Shown here piece after piece: positions 24,395 to 36,889 of a DNA stretch of 64,000 nt. Made by a program: the position numbers and the translations under genes. The DNA comes from Lingula anatina (lineage: Eukaryota > Brachiopoda > Lingulata > Lingulida > Lingulidae). How positions within the stretch are numbered: the first letter of the stretch is position 1; each line of letters starts with the position of its first letter. The stretch spans positions 155,533-219,532 of the forward strand of contig NW_019775564.1 in NCBI RefSeq assembly GCF_001039355.2, in the 5' to 3' direction. Under the pieces are notes generated by a model. The model made no database searches. It was not told the DNA's origin and was given only the letters and a program-made list of their open reading frames with translations.

Positions 24395-27300
24395 TTAGTA
24401 TTTGATCAGCTTGAGAAGATCATATTGCCCATGCTCAACAAAAAACTGACAGAGAATATCAAATGCCTTGTCTGGTTTCATAGTCAGGAAGTCCAAGAAA
24501 ACAGCATTTTTTTCATCAGATGTCTTTATCCACTCAGATTCACGGTCTGACAGGATGCCTTCATGGATCAAGACATCAATCAAGTCAAAGAGACAAGGTT
24601 CAGTGATGTTTTGTTTCAGCTTATTCTTGTTCTTCTTGACAACTGAAATAGTATCAATAAAATGCAAAAAAATGCAAGCTTTCATACAAGGAGATACAAT
24701 GTTACAACATTGCTGCTGTTTTTCCTCACACTAGTTTGGTTATAAAGAACAAACTTGGCAAATAAAATGTGCAACATATTCCTATTTTACCTTTTTTTTC
24801 ATCAAGAAACAAATAGAAAATACTGGGAATTAAAATTTACTAAATCTCATACCTTCCTGCCAGCCCATGGTCAGGTGTGGTGGGTAGACCAGGTCTGTAG
24901 GAATGGAGACACCAGTATTGACACATGGCACCTGTTTTGGTTTAGAGACGCCCCCAGACAGATAGGTCTGGTCCAGTATCTCTCCAGGGAAGAGTGTGGG
25001 ATCCTCACAGTTTTCACTTGTACAGTGGGGGCACACCAAGTATTTGTCATAGCACACCCCAGGGCACTCTTCTTTGATGATGTCCATGAGGTCATCATGA
25101 GCACAAGTAAAAACAGACCACATCTTTGAGAGGTCTGTTCCACGTACGGCTATAGTGATGATACTGTCCGAGGTGCTGCTAGCAGGATGACGACGACTTT
25201 CCTGTCGGGAAATATGGGTTTGACATTCTTGAAGTTCTGCATACACCCCATCCTTCCAATCAATACGTTTGGTCTTCAAAAGTCCAAGGTACTTGTGCTG
25301 ACGAACAGACAATTTCTCATATATGCCTTCTGGACAGCTGAATGGAAAATAGATCTGCAGGGTTAGTTGTGTGGTGCCTGGGGGAACTTTGCCGGGCCAT
25401 TTTTCATCCAACTCAGGCTGTCTCTCCAGCATAAAAAGCCAGGTAAAGTGGAATGAAATGCTGGATGGAACCAGTGGATCCTCCTGAACTTGATAGCACA
25501 GCTCCAGTTTCTGCATCAGTTCTACCATGACATCGGCTTCAGTGGTTAATAATCTGAAAGGCTCGCATAAGCAGTCCATTGCTTCTCTGGAAATGATGCC
25601 TCTGCTGAAGATGTCAGCATGGATTTTCTTTGCTTTTGGTTCTGAAATACTCATGGACTGTTGGAGATTTAACCTAACAGCATCACTATCATGATTAAGG
25701 ACTGCTTTGAGAATATTGGCAAGAACTTCTTGCTTGTGGAATACAACTTTCTTCAGAGTAGGGCTTGAATCAAACCAAATGATGTCACCACGGTCAGCTA
25801 GAAAACTTAAAATGTCATATGTTGCCAAATCAAGCTCTTTCTTGGAAGGTCTCCTCTCTTTCCAGAGGGTTGGGGCAGACTGCAGAATAAGGTCTTGTAT
25901 CTTATCCCAGCCAAGTGTATTTTCAGAGCCTTCATATTTCTTGTTGCAAACCATGGTGGCAGCATCAACCCACATTTCTGGTAAAATTACAGCACGTTCT
26001 TTTGCAACAGTAGTAAGGTAGTTTCGTAGTTCTTCAATTCCCTCCGAGGTCTTGGAACTCACCACAAACATGCCATGATGGATGACTATGACTTGGTCTT
26101 GTAAGGCCATCAGTTTACTCTTTTTATCTTCATAGGCTTTAAGTATAGATGTTTGGGTTCCATCTGTGTTCAGAATTTTCTTCTCAATACTCTTTATTTG
26201 AGACTGATACCATTTCTGTTTTCTCTGCCTGTGGTATTCAAGTTGTTTTTTAATTATACTAAAAGAACACTTTGCACTGTAGGCTGAAACTTGATCAATA
26301 TGAGTTCCCACTATTGCCATCTTTATACCTGGCAATTTTTCTTGTACCTTGTCAATCCAGTTTCCAATGTAGAACTGATAACGTGCTGGATCATACTCTG
26401 ATAGGTCAAATGTGATTAGGGCCAAGCTGTGTTTGGACATAAAAATAGGATGTGCTATTTTGTACATATCATGTCCCCCAAAGTCATTGATATTGAAAAC
26501 AATACCTTGGTCATATACCCATGTTCCTTGTTCCACCACTCTTGTTCTGTCTGCTACTGTTGTGAGTGTTGGGTTTCCTCTCTGCAGTGTGTGAGAAAGA
26601 CTAGTTTTTCCTGCTGCTGTTTCTCCAAGCAAGTTGACCTGTATTCTACTTGACAGGATTCCCTTGGTGGTAGTTAATGCTTCAAAATACCTTTTGATTG
26701 CATCAAGTCCTCTGTCAGCAACATGCTCTGGTGGTTGCACCAGGGGGTTCCCCTTCACATTTAATTCCAGCAAGCTTTTCATATTCCTTATCTGAGGTGA
26801 CAGGTGTGTGACCTTATTGGACTCCAGATCCAGTGATTCCAGCCCAGTCATTGAAACGATATCTGCTGGTATATAAGATATGTGGTTGTGATGCCCTTGC
26901 AGCCCTTTTAGGTTACCCAAGTATAGCCTCTCTAGGCTAGCCATGCCACACAGTGCTATGGGGAACATAGTGAAGCAATTGCAAAAAAGAAGGAACTTTC
27001 TAAGCCCGGTCATGTCCTTGATCTCAACTGGTATGTTAGATAGCATGTTGCCAGTTATTGTCAGTGTTTCTAACTTACTCATGTTTAACAGTGCTGTGGG
27101 AAATGTAGTGAAATTATTAAAACCGATATTGAAATCTTTAAGCCCTGTCATACCACTGATCTGCATGGGTAATTCAGATAGATGGTTGTAGGACAGGTTA
27201 AGACTCTGTAACCTAGTCATGCCACTTAGTACAATAGGGAATGAATTGAAGGCATTGAGAGAGAGGTCCAATTTTATGAGCTGTGGCATGTTGAATATGG

Positions 27301-27520
27301 ACTGTGGTAAACAAGATAACCTGTTACATGCAGTCTCTATTACTCTAGCATGGATGCACCTGTCAATGGACTCAGGTAGGCTGTCTATATGAGCATCATT
27401 AAAATGAAGGCAATTCCATTCCTTTACAATGTTTGGTGTCTCAGACTGTGGAGTCAACTCCAATTCACATAAGAGATCCAGCCCCTCCCTACCTACTTCT
27501 ACAAATTTTCTGCCAGCCAT
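24395..27520 (-). CDS. LRR-ROC-COR protein with C-terminal CARD-like domain
   Basis: Two minus-strand exons, 27520-24853 and 24642-24395 (GT-AG, phase 1), encode about 971 residues. Residues ~35-275 are about ten leucine-rich repeats of the SLPxSI/LxxLxLSxN type. A ROC GTPase follows: P-loop GETAAGKT (299-306), switch II DFGG (346-349), G4 THID (406-409), with a Lys/Gln-rich insert after it. The COR region runs from ~510 to ~720. The second exon (~890-971) is a six-helix death-fold candidate, best read as CARD, with LFDLIDVLIHEGILSDRESEW and DKAFDILCQFF. ROCO proteins are large GTPase switches; a CARD would link this one to caspase or inflammatory-type signalling. That link is inference. A CAG acceptor-like site just before the ATG suggests a 5' non-coding exon. 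No breaks seen. Confidence 0.85.
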
Positions 27521-27714
27521 GTTGTTGATGCACCACTACTGTGAAGTTTCTTTTGGTCTGGTACCATTAGATCACAGGGGAGGGGAATTTCATTGACTTC
27601 AATTTCATTTGAAGATAGCAAAACTAGTTAACTTTATGATTTTCCCTGTCCTCTCTTATCTGTGATGATGTCTCACAGTGTTAACCTACAGTAAAAAATG
27701 GTTAAGATTTTTTT

Positions 27715-27755
27715 CATTCTATTCTATTATATTTTATTCTATTCTATTCTAATTA
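27715..27755. repeat. (ATTCT)n-like microsatellite
   Basis: Short imperfect array of ATTCT/ATTTT pentamers in the upstream region of the ROC-COR gene. Confidence 0.7.
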
Positions 27756-28065
27756 CAAAACAAAATATAATTTTTGCAGTTTATTAAGTGATATTTCACT
27801 TTTTAAAAAAAAAATCCAGTTATCATATGTATGCAGTGGGCTGTTAAATATATACTGTTTTGATTTAGACTAATCATCGTTGAAACATTGTTGAACCAAG
27901 CTAAAATGTCATTGTAGAATTATTGCAAATCGGGGCCAAACTATTTGTTTTCTAAAAAATTAATCAAGCATTACTACTGTGAGTTTCAGAGGACACAGGA
28001 CCCCCCCTCTCTACTACAGATACTGGAAATTACAGAAACACCTTGATAGTGAAAAGGTGAGTTAC

Positions 28066-28195
28066 CTGTTCAAGTATCCTCTCAAACTCTAGGGTCTTCT
28101 TATGTTGGCTATAGTCTATAAAGTCTAGGTAAGATTTCATCACCAGCTTTCTCCATTGTATCCCCAACACTCCACTAGATGGATTGTCTAGGTGC
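28066..28195 (-). CDS. Orphan internal exon candidate, unidentified
   Basis: On the minus strand a CCTCAG acceptor is followed by a 130-base open stretch encoding HLDNPSSGVLGIQWRKL through KKTLEFERILEQ, then a GTAACT donor. Composition and splice borders look like a real exon (phase 2 in, phase 0 out). Joining it to the ROC-COR exon would meet TAG at once, so it is not the upstream exon of that gene in the obvious way. I do not recognise the protein; no partner exons were found nearby. Confidence 0.45.
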
Positions 28196-31100
28196 CTGAG
28201 GAACAAAAATTAAAATCATACATAGAGAAAATATGTAGCAATACATCAAAAGTATAAACAATTTCATAACAGAAAAGAAATATATGAAAAGAGAATATGA
28301 CCCTTTGCCAAACCATGCCATTGAAAAAGCAAATTTTAGACAACAATGACAATGTAGCTGGCTGATTGTAAAAGACATGTAAGCCAATAGGTTCCAGAAA
28401 TTATGACTTCATCTCTGCACCATTGTCCAGTCAGATGTTGACAAATCACTGCAATCACCATGAGTACTGTCTGGAAATTGCCACCTATGCCCACCAAAAA
28501 GATAACACTATGCCAATGGCAATGGTACATGTAGTCTGCTACATGTAACTAGAAAATATAGTGCATATACCAGTACTCCGACCTCATTAAATTGGGCCAT
28601 TAGTCTGTATTCATCATATTTGGTGCCAGGACTTCCAATCCTAGGACTACAGGTAACGGATTATGTCAGAGGACAACGCACCACTAACGCGTTGGGTGAT
28701 TAAAAAATTCGTCTAATACCTAACTACGCCCCCTTTTTATGAATGGTCGCCGTGGGAAGAAGACAATGCGACCATAAGTAATTAACGCATCGACACTAAG
28801 GTTTAACAATGATGTTTTTCTCAAGCCAGCACGTAGCGCGAGCCTTGTCAAAATAAGCTGTTGAAGCCGCAGCGGGACGCCAACACCACTTTATCTTTGC
28901 TTGTTATGTAATCCGGTAAACGACGTGTGGCTCGTTGAATCAGCTATTAAGATCGCTTCAGTTAATCATAACCTTGTGGAACGTGCTTGCATCATATATC
29001 TCGCTAGACAACTTGATTGACTTATTTCACTATGGATTTGCCGAGCATTACTTAAATTTTACCTGAACAGTTTACCGGGCGATCTCGACAGCGTGACCCT
29101 CACATTGCAGGGCATGACTAGCGTATATGCACAGAGTCTGCTTGATATGAATATACTAATGCTGCCGTGGTTTAATATGTTCTTTAAAACTTCATATTAC
29201 ACTGTAAACATCTTTTCAGGCCACCATTCACAAAAACTTTATTTTCAAAACAATAACTACATTCCGCGTCGAGTCGACTTTGAGCACGCGGCTGATATTT
29301 CATTGGCGCCATTTTTTACATGTGCAAGCAACAATATCAAGAACGCGCTAACTACATTGCGACAAAGCCGTTATAGCTTTTAGATAGAACTGTTAAAAGT
29401 GCTTATGCACCTCAGTAACCTTTTTGTTTACTTTACACTTTTATATCCAATTGAATTCCAGGTTACAAGTACGGTTACAAAGGTAATTCAGACGATGTAG
29501 GCACATGTANTAATTCAGACGATGTAAGCACATGTACATGCCTTATCCGACGACAGTGTTAATTTATTGGTTTGTTTGCGGTCATTTTTATGTTGCCATG
29601 TTGCTCACTATTTTTGTTTTAATGTTTCACCTAAAAGACAACTTAAATTTTATAACCATTAATTGCATGGAATCAACATTTGTTCGGTTACACTATTAAA
29701 CTAAATTAGACTTTTAAGTAACAAGTTAAAACTAAAAAAAAGTTAAACTTTTAAATTGTGGAAAAAAAGATCAAACTAACATTCGAACTAACATATTCAC
29801 TGCATGCAACGTTCAGTATTATTTTGTTATCAACATTTTCTTGCTGGTAAAAGTTGTTGTTTTAAATAGGTCCGTTTTTCATATGAAGTAATAAAAGGTC
29901 CCTTAAATAGCCTAATTTTCATAAGAATTTTCAGTGTTTAAATTGTTTGTTTTTATTTGCTTCATTTTACAGATTATTGCTTGCTGAAAATTTGATAAAA
30001 TATAGGACGTTTTAAGGACAATTAACTTTCTGTAAAAATTATCCAGCGTTTGTATTAATGTAAACAAAACGTAATTAAACCTTATTTAAAATAATACAAT
30101 TGTTCTTCATGTACGCATACACAAATTGAATATGTAGACCCCCCTCCCAAGTAAAACGCTTCTAATATATACCCTGTATCCTTTTTTCTCTTCAGACAGA
30201 CACAATAGAGAATGTGGTCAAACCAAAAATGATTTTTGGCAAACAGATAACAGATTCATCAGTATGAATAAAAGGAAACACTTCAGCAATTTTTTCTTCT
30301 GTTTTTTTTTTTCCTGTCTCAGTGAAAATTTAAATACCCCTAGGATGCTACGTGGGTCAAGCGTTCCAAAGTAACACGTACCAGTATCAGCATTCTTCAA
30401 CAAAAAGTTAGAAACATTGGTATCTGCAGTGCAGTAAAATTTGAAAGAAAGACAGAAGACAAAGGCCACTCTCACATCAGGTTTTCTCCCTGTCATTATT
30501 TTATATAAGGAGTCCGTTAGTCCTCTGGTATTCCCTCCTACTTTTTTTTCATCACTACATTCTTATTTCACCTACAGGTGTTATTATAATATATCTTAAA
30601 TAAGAATAAAGCAAAAATGAGTATAATATCGCATAGTTTTGGATCACTATAACATATATTTTCTTATGACGGGGCTGAACCCGATCTCAATCAACAGCCT
30701 ACAAAGCACATACCAACATCTCAACATTCCGTTTGAGAAAGTTCTTTTCGAAAAAAGTATTTGTACAAATTCCGAGTGTTGGTAGTGAGTGCTTTCAATC
30801 TTTTAGTTGATCTTTGAAATAAAATTACATAAACTGTGATAATTTTGAGCCTTCCAGAAGTATTGTTATATGCGTGCTGATGTCTCTGTCCTTATCGGTA
30901 TTCATCGGACATACCTCAGCAGACAATGGAAGAGGAAGTGACAAAAGAGTAGGAAACTATCAATGCTCTCATGAGACAGCACTATTGTCCCTGAAATAAA
31001 GACAGGCGATGGTTATCTGTTACTGCCTCTGGTTGAAGAGAATGAGGTGAGAAATCGACCACTAATTACTATGGCCATAAACTTCGTTATTAACCTAATT

Positions 31101-31580
31101 TGCCTTCTCCACCTAGATCTCGATGCCCAGACTATCACGATGCAAATACTTACGTCTGTGACCACATTCTGTACACCGCAACGTATACCAAGTAATATAC
31201 ATACATTGCGAACAAATCTAAAACAAATATATATATAAAGCAACTACCACACGCATGAGATGGACAGTGAATCGGTCAGCTATTCGGGGGATAAAACCAT
31301 CTGACTCAACGCACTTCATGACAAAGAACGTTCACACAAAAGAAAATGATAAGATAATAAAAACAATAACGAAACGCCACCCTACAATACATATCACCCA
31401 ATTTTGTAATTATTTACCAGGGGGTGAAGGATGCGAACATTCTTTGTATCTATATTTATTACAAATGTTTCACTGCCACCCCCTTACCCAGTACACACGA
31501 CAGTTACTGCTCATATTTGTGTAGTGATAATGGGTGAGATAGCATATATGAACTGATACAGGGCTTTTTTTCTGTTTTAG
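28196..31580. other. Intergenic DNA with a more GC-rich patch; no gene
   Basis: Mostly AT-rich. About 28650-29370 is noticeably richer in CG dinucleotides and could be a promoter or unmethylated region for a minus- or plus-strand gene, but no transcript structure can be shown. A single N at 29510 is flanked by 26-base near-identical direct repeats (29484-29509 and 29511-29536). Confidence 0.5.
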
Positions 31581-32137
31581 GAAAGTGATCTTCGTTTTGT
31601 ACTGCGTTTTGTACTGTTTACTAAACTAGTAATTAACCAGCGAGGGGTAGGTTAAGAGTGCAATTAGCTCGTAACTAACAAAGAGCTGCAACTCTTGTTT
31701 ACGCGTCAGGGCGGATAAGACTTCTATCAACTTGTGTCGCTGTAAATAATCAAAGCAAAGTCTAGCAACACACGCAGAATGTTCGACTTTGATGTGGAAG
31801 GGTAGACTTTCATGAAGCAAGTAAAGTTTTGGAAGTTTCTACGACGACTCATATATTTAAGAGACACGAACGAAACCGCTATATCCAGGATGTAATGAAC
31901 AAAAGCTGGCTGGTGGGGCAGGACATGTTAAAACATTTTTGAGAAAAAGTGCATATAAACTTCACGAGCTACGCAAAACCTAAGCATTGCCTATACACAA
32001 GTTAAAATCAACCCCCCTTTACATAAACCCCACGAGCAAATCTGTTGATACACGTATTAGTGCGGTTTCAGGAAAGTGATCTACTGCGTTTTGTGATGTT
32101 AAGTAAACTAGTAATTAACCAGCGAGGGGTAGGTTAA
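31581..32137. repeat. Direct repeat pair about 490 bases apart
   Basis: 'ctaaactagtaattaaccag' plus 'cgaggggtaggttaag', preceded by a GAAAGTGATC...TGCGTTTTGT block, occurs at 31581-31654 and again at 32072-32137. It may mark terminal repeats of a small element or a local duplication. Confidence 0.6.
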
Positions 32138-32463
32138 GGATCAGGGGCGTAACCTGACCTTTTAGAATTCTAAGCACAGATTTTCAAAATTCCCAGGTAC
32201 GGTTAAATGTAAATTTAAAATAAATTTAATTCGCCCAAAAATCATAGCTCAGTTGTTCAATTAAGTTCAATTACATCATTTCACCCAGAACCAAGCCTTT
32301 TTTCTAGGATTGGGATACAGGCTGTCCAAAATGGGGTGGGAGTGTGATGAAGTGAAAAATATTTTATAAAATAATAAATTTCAATGGGAAGGGAGAGTTA
32401 ATAACAATCGATAACGATCTGCCGCTGACACTCTTTTTCGAACCAATTCCCATGAATGAATAT

Positions 32464-32740
32464 GAAAATTGCCTCTTCGTCTCGCTTAGATCGAGAACGA
32501 TCTCCGGCTGACGATCTTCCGCAAACGGAAGCTATTGAACGGATATGAGAATTGCATTGTCGTTTCACTCAGATTGCGAACGATCTCCCGCTGACGATAC
32601 GAAACTGGCGTTCTCGTCTTGCTCTTTGGCTAACAAAGTCTTTTTAGCAGATAAGAAAATTGCCTCCTCGTCTCTCTCGGATTGCAAACGATCTCGCGCT
32701 GAAAATGTGAAAATTGCCTTTTTGTCTATCAGCTTTGCCA
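32464..32740 (+). repeat. Diverged minisatellite, GAAAATTGCCTC units
   Basis: Units starting GA(A/G)AATTGC followed by a 'tcgtct' block and 'aacgatctc.cgctga.gat' begin at 32464, 32547, 32655 and 32709, with an earlier partial unit near 32410. Spacings are about 54, 83 and 108 bases. Confidence 0.7.
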
Positions 32741-33469
32741 GGTGCCGTATGTATGGAGGTCCAGAAGGTGTCCACTTTCATAATTTGGCAGTTTGTTTGT
32801 CATACGAATAATTAAAATGACTGCAATCTTATAACCCTACTGCAGTGTATCATGGTGTACGACTAGAATAATTATGAAAATTTATGCAGTTGTGATATTG
32901 AAATTAAATACCTTGACAATGATATAATTATAACATTTAAATTTCTTAATTTTACAGTGCATCAAACTGAATAAACGCAAGTCGGGAAAGATAGTGCGTA
33001 ATTTTTACTAGCGTGTTTCGCAACAGCAAAATGTTCGTCATTTGAAATGTAAAAAAAAGTATTATAAAAGGTGGGATTATTCAAGGACTTTCAGTTATTA
33101 ATTTTTTCTTCGTGGTTGTTCAACAGTATAAGGCAATTTGAGAGCATTTAATTCGAGAAATACGCGACGCGATCCGCGGGCTGCTATTGTTCTTACTCAC
33201 AAAGACCGGTATTTTCACCCCGTTCACCCCATCAGGTTTATCACCCTGTTTATCTAAATGAAAGTGCAGGAGTACTTTTCTATTGATGATGGTGTCCTGC
33301 TCACAGTGGGTGGCTAAAAGCGAGCTGAGTAAATTTAGGCCGAGTTGGAGTAGTATTTATCGCTGCTGGGTCCCAACGGCTTAAGGTTTAATTCCCTATA
33401 ATTAACGCACCGATAATAGTCATTTAACTACCATAAGGATTATAAACCAAGGCTATTAATCCTGTAACT

Positions 33470-33863
33470 GTATCAAGATTTTTGCTAAGCGAACCCTCGC
33501 AACCCAACTCCAAACAGTTAACATTAACCCTTGTCACCTTGATCATATCAAAATCTGATTTGGATCTCAATGACCCATTTACAATTGATTATTTCCCAGT
33601 TACAACATATAGTGGCGAGGTCAGAAAGGGATTGAATAGAACCAGCAGTAGGGCAATATTGTTGTTGCACTGACCTTTGCTGACACTGTGTGGTTGTAGA
33701 TCGAGATGGTGAACAGATGAATTCAACTGTCCTCAGTGTGATGATAATCCAGGAAACACCTTCATTTCTACTGAAAACAGATAATAAATCATCAATAAAA
33801 AAAATATATATATATACCGGTATATATATATACAGGAAGACCCAGAATCCGCCCTAAATCCGC

Positions 33864-33946
<83 letters not shown>

Positions 33947-34880
33947 GTTAGTTACAACACAGACATAACACAGTGATCAAAATATATTATTATATTATAA
34001 TAAACATATACAGCACCAATAAAGACATAGACAGTGATCAGAATACATGCATGCAGACACATTCAATGTTACAACAGACAATGAACAGGCATCAGAATTT
34101 ATATATGAAATTTTGTTTATATCAAGATTTTTGCTGAGCACACCCCCGCCCCTAAACAGTTTATATTAACCCTTGTCACCTTGAATATGTATAAAACTGA
34201 GTGGGATCTAATTCACCTTTTTCCAAAATGATAATTTCTCAGCTAAAACATATAGCGACAATGTTCACAATGGGATCGAAGAGAATCAACAGTGTAGCAA
34301 TATCGTTGTTGAACTGACCTGTGCTGATGATGTGAGGCTGAGATGAGTTCAGCAGAATACATACAGACTCATTTAATGTCACAGCAGACAATGCACAAGC
34401 ATCAGAATGTATACATAAAATTTTGTCTATATCAAAATTTTTGCTAAGCGCACAACTCCCTCCCACCCCCACCCAAATCTCAACAGTTCACATTAACCCT
34501 TTAAAGTCATCTTGAGCATATCTAAAACTGAGTATGCATGATATAATGACAGAATATTACAGATATAAAGAGTTTATTCTCCTGGTCATGTGTTATGTAA
34601 TTTTTTATTAGTTTTAAAATAATGGATAAGCTGAACCCTTTTCGTTTTAACAAAATGTCAGATTTTTCTGTTTTTGTATTTTAAAAATAATACAACTTTC
34701 AAAATAGGCATAGAATTATTGTGTTTAGTTTTTTAAAATCAATTTTGAAGTTCTTTGAGCTTTTTTAATACTAAATTCTCTATCTCTCTTACCACACCCT
34801 CCCACAAACAAGTTCTCTCTCTCACTCCCCCTTCTCTCTCTCTCTCTCTAACACACACACACACTAACTCTTTCACTCTT

Positions 34881-34913
<33 letters not shown>

Positions 34914-34974
34914 GACAGACAAGAAACACACCAAGACATCAAGATTGAACACACACACACGCTAACTCTTTCTC

Positions 34975-35006
<32 letters not shown>

Positions 35007-35190
35007 GAAACACACCAAGACATCATAAAGATTTAATGAAGACTTCAGCTTCACTGTAAGGTGCTGCCGCCAAGTGGATAAAGCAAGCACTACATTGTAA
35101 AATGCAGCAATATGGGAAGAGCATCCCCAAGCAGTAAAGTATCATATCTTGAAATAGAAAATATGTAACAAACCAAAGAAAAATGAACAA
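33470..35190 (+). repeat. Tandem segmental duplication, copy A (left part)
   Basis: Matches copy B (37500-38497 and 38896-39470) at high identity. Inside each copy a shorter unit recurs: TATCAAGATTTTTGCT(A/G)AGC near 33473, 34120 and 34430 in A, and near 37500, 38010 and 38330 in B. The 3' part is a CT/CA-rich tract (34830-35010). Copy A also carries a longer TA tract. No coding function. Confidence 0.85.
33870..33936. repeat. (TA)n microsatellite
   Basis: TA run, expanded relative to the corresponding place in copy B near 37820-37834. Confidence 0.95.
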
Positions 35191-35302
35191 ATACAGTGTT
35201 TTGCACGGTCACGTGACTTCTGCTGAATTTTCCGTGAGAACACGAGATTTTGCGGGATTTGAAGTTTCAAGGGGCAAGTGCGGAGTGTACACGGCGGACG
35301 CC

Positions 35303-35860
35303 ATGTCGACGAGTGCTCGTTTCGATCTGAATTTTCATGGATTTGTAACATGATAACACCTGAATTTTATCGAGAACACATTCATGCGAGTAATTGGAAT
35401 AGAAATTTAACAGACGTACCTGATGACTTTTTCAAGAAAGAACTGAATACGTATCTCATAGACAGCAAGGATAGGACATACGATAAGAAATTTGTGCAGG
35501 CATTCAAAAGTCTGAAAGCTTATCGGTATTTTCAAGATGGATATGTGCAGAATATCTACACAACAGCTTTAGTGGACCACTCTGTGTCACCAGAAAACTG
35601 TCATGTTTAAAGCTAGACAAAAACAACAGGCCATATTTGAATCAGAACATAGCTACTTCACTCAAGTCCAGGGTCAAATGGCTGTGTATAACATTCATGA
35701 GTATGATTTTGTTTTGTGCACAGAGAAGTATCTCTTCATTGAATCTGTTATGTTTGATGCTGTTCATTGGGCATCTGTGGTTCCCAAACTGACAAGATTT
35801 TACAAGACATTCATTTTGACAGAGTTGGTGTACACTACTATTAAACATTTTTCTTTTTCA
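35303..35860 (+). pseudogene. YqaJ-like exonuclease fragment (internally deleted)
   Basis: The start is MSTSARFDLNFHGF, then TGA; a second frame continues with FYREHIHASNWNRNL, KKFVQAFKSLKAYRYF and YVQNIYTTALVDH and stops. A third frame from 35603 then reads HSYFTQVQGQMAVYN, EYDFVLCTEKYLFIE and VPKLTRFYKTF. The QGQM and xxDFVLCT wording is the end of a YqaJ/lambda-exonuclease-type PD-(D/E)XK core as seen in many invertebrate transposon-linked proteins. The middle of the protein, including the catalytic Asp/Glu region expected before QxQ, is missing. Not functional. Confidence 0.6.
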
Positions 35861-36506
35861 TTCAAAAATTCAAGCTTGATTCTATGTATGCATTTAATAC
35901 CAAACTGAGAATATGTGCAATATTATTCTGCATTGTGATCTTGGGTTATGAAAATCTTTAGTGTTTTATTTTTATGCTGTTATAAAAATTCCTTGCATGA
36001 TAATAGTTTTTTTTTGTATTTAACATGGATATAGATATTAAATAACACTGTGATAAAGTAAAGGTTTTAAAATATGGTTGTATTAGATGGTGCTATTATA
36101 TAGGTTTTACCGGAATACAGTAGAATGGAAATGGTTCTCAGGAGTTAACTTTCACCGTTTTAGACTAGATTTTTTCTTTTATTGAACAGTTGATGCAGGA
36201 TTCAAGTGCAATTTGTATATATTTTATGTATTTAGCAGTGCAATGGATATTTAATTACACTGTGATATAGTAATGTTTTTAATTATAACTTGGTCTCAGA
36301 TGATGGTGCTTTAAATTAACATTTCCCATGTAGGTTGGTTTTATTTTACTCTGGTGTTAATGTGCAGCATTTTTAGATTAATTTTAATTGGAAGATGGCA
36401 TGATGCTAGTGCATTTACTATATATTTATTTGCAAATTTGGACATGCAACAGCTCAGAAGTGAGCAAATCAAATATGTCTTTGTGTTAATATTTTTGTAC
36501 GCAGTT

Positions 36507-36889
36507 TTACTTTTCTAAATTAACGATGAAAGAAAGTAAATTTGCTGTGATTAGCTTCTTCAATATAATTTTTCTAGTCCTACTCTCCGCCGCTTCGACC
36601 CATGTCGCACTTGAAATACTGTTAGCCGTTTTGCGTGACTTTGGTAAATCAGCTGATGGTACTGCATCAATAGACATACTATCTTTCCTGTTTGGCCTCC
36701 CGGATTGGAAGTGACAGCCACAGACCTTGAAGTTGTCAGTTATATTTTTCAATGAAATGTTCGAACGAACGAATGGCACTAATCCATAGCAATGTCCAAC
36801 GTCTGTCCTTTGGAAATACCCAAAAAAATACAAACATTGCCTCTCCGGTGGCTGCAGTTATACACACAGCAGTTGTCATGACCACCCAT
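36507..36889 (-). pseudogene. THAP zinc-finger domain fragment, frameshifted
   Basis: From the ATG at 36889 (minus strand) the frame reads MGGHDNCCVYNCSHRRGN, with the paired cysteines that open a C2CH THAP domain. A neighbouring frame gives FPKDRRWTLLWISAIR (the conserved W region), and a third gives NFKVCGCHFQSGRP and DAVPS (CxxH and the closing region). Frame changes separate the three parts. THAP domains are DNA-binding and are common at the N-terminus of P- and Kolobok-type transposases. The transposase body is absent. Confidence 0.6.

Noticed and set aside
29093-29383. 96-residue plus-strand frame in the GC-richer patch
   Set aside because: No protein-like conservation or splice context.
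34755-35036. Ser/Leu/Thr-His-rich frame
   Set aside because: Translation of CT/CA simple repeats within the segmental duplication.
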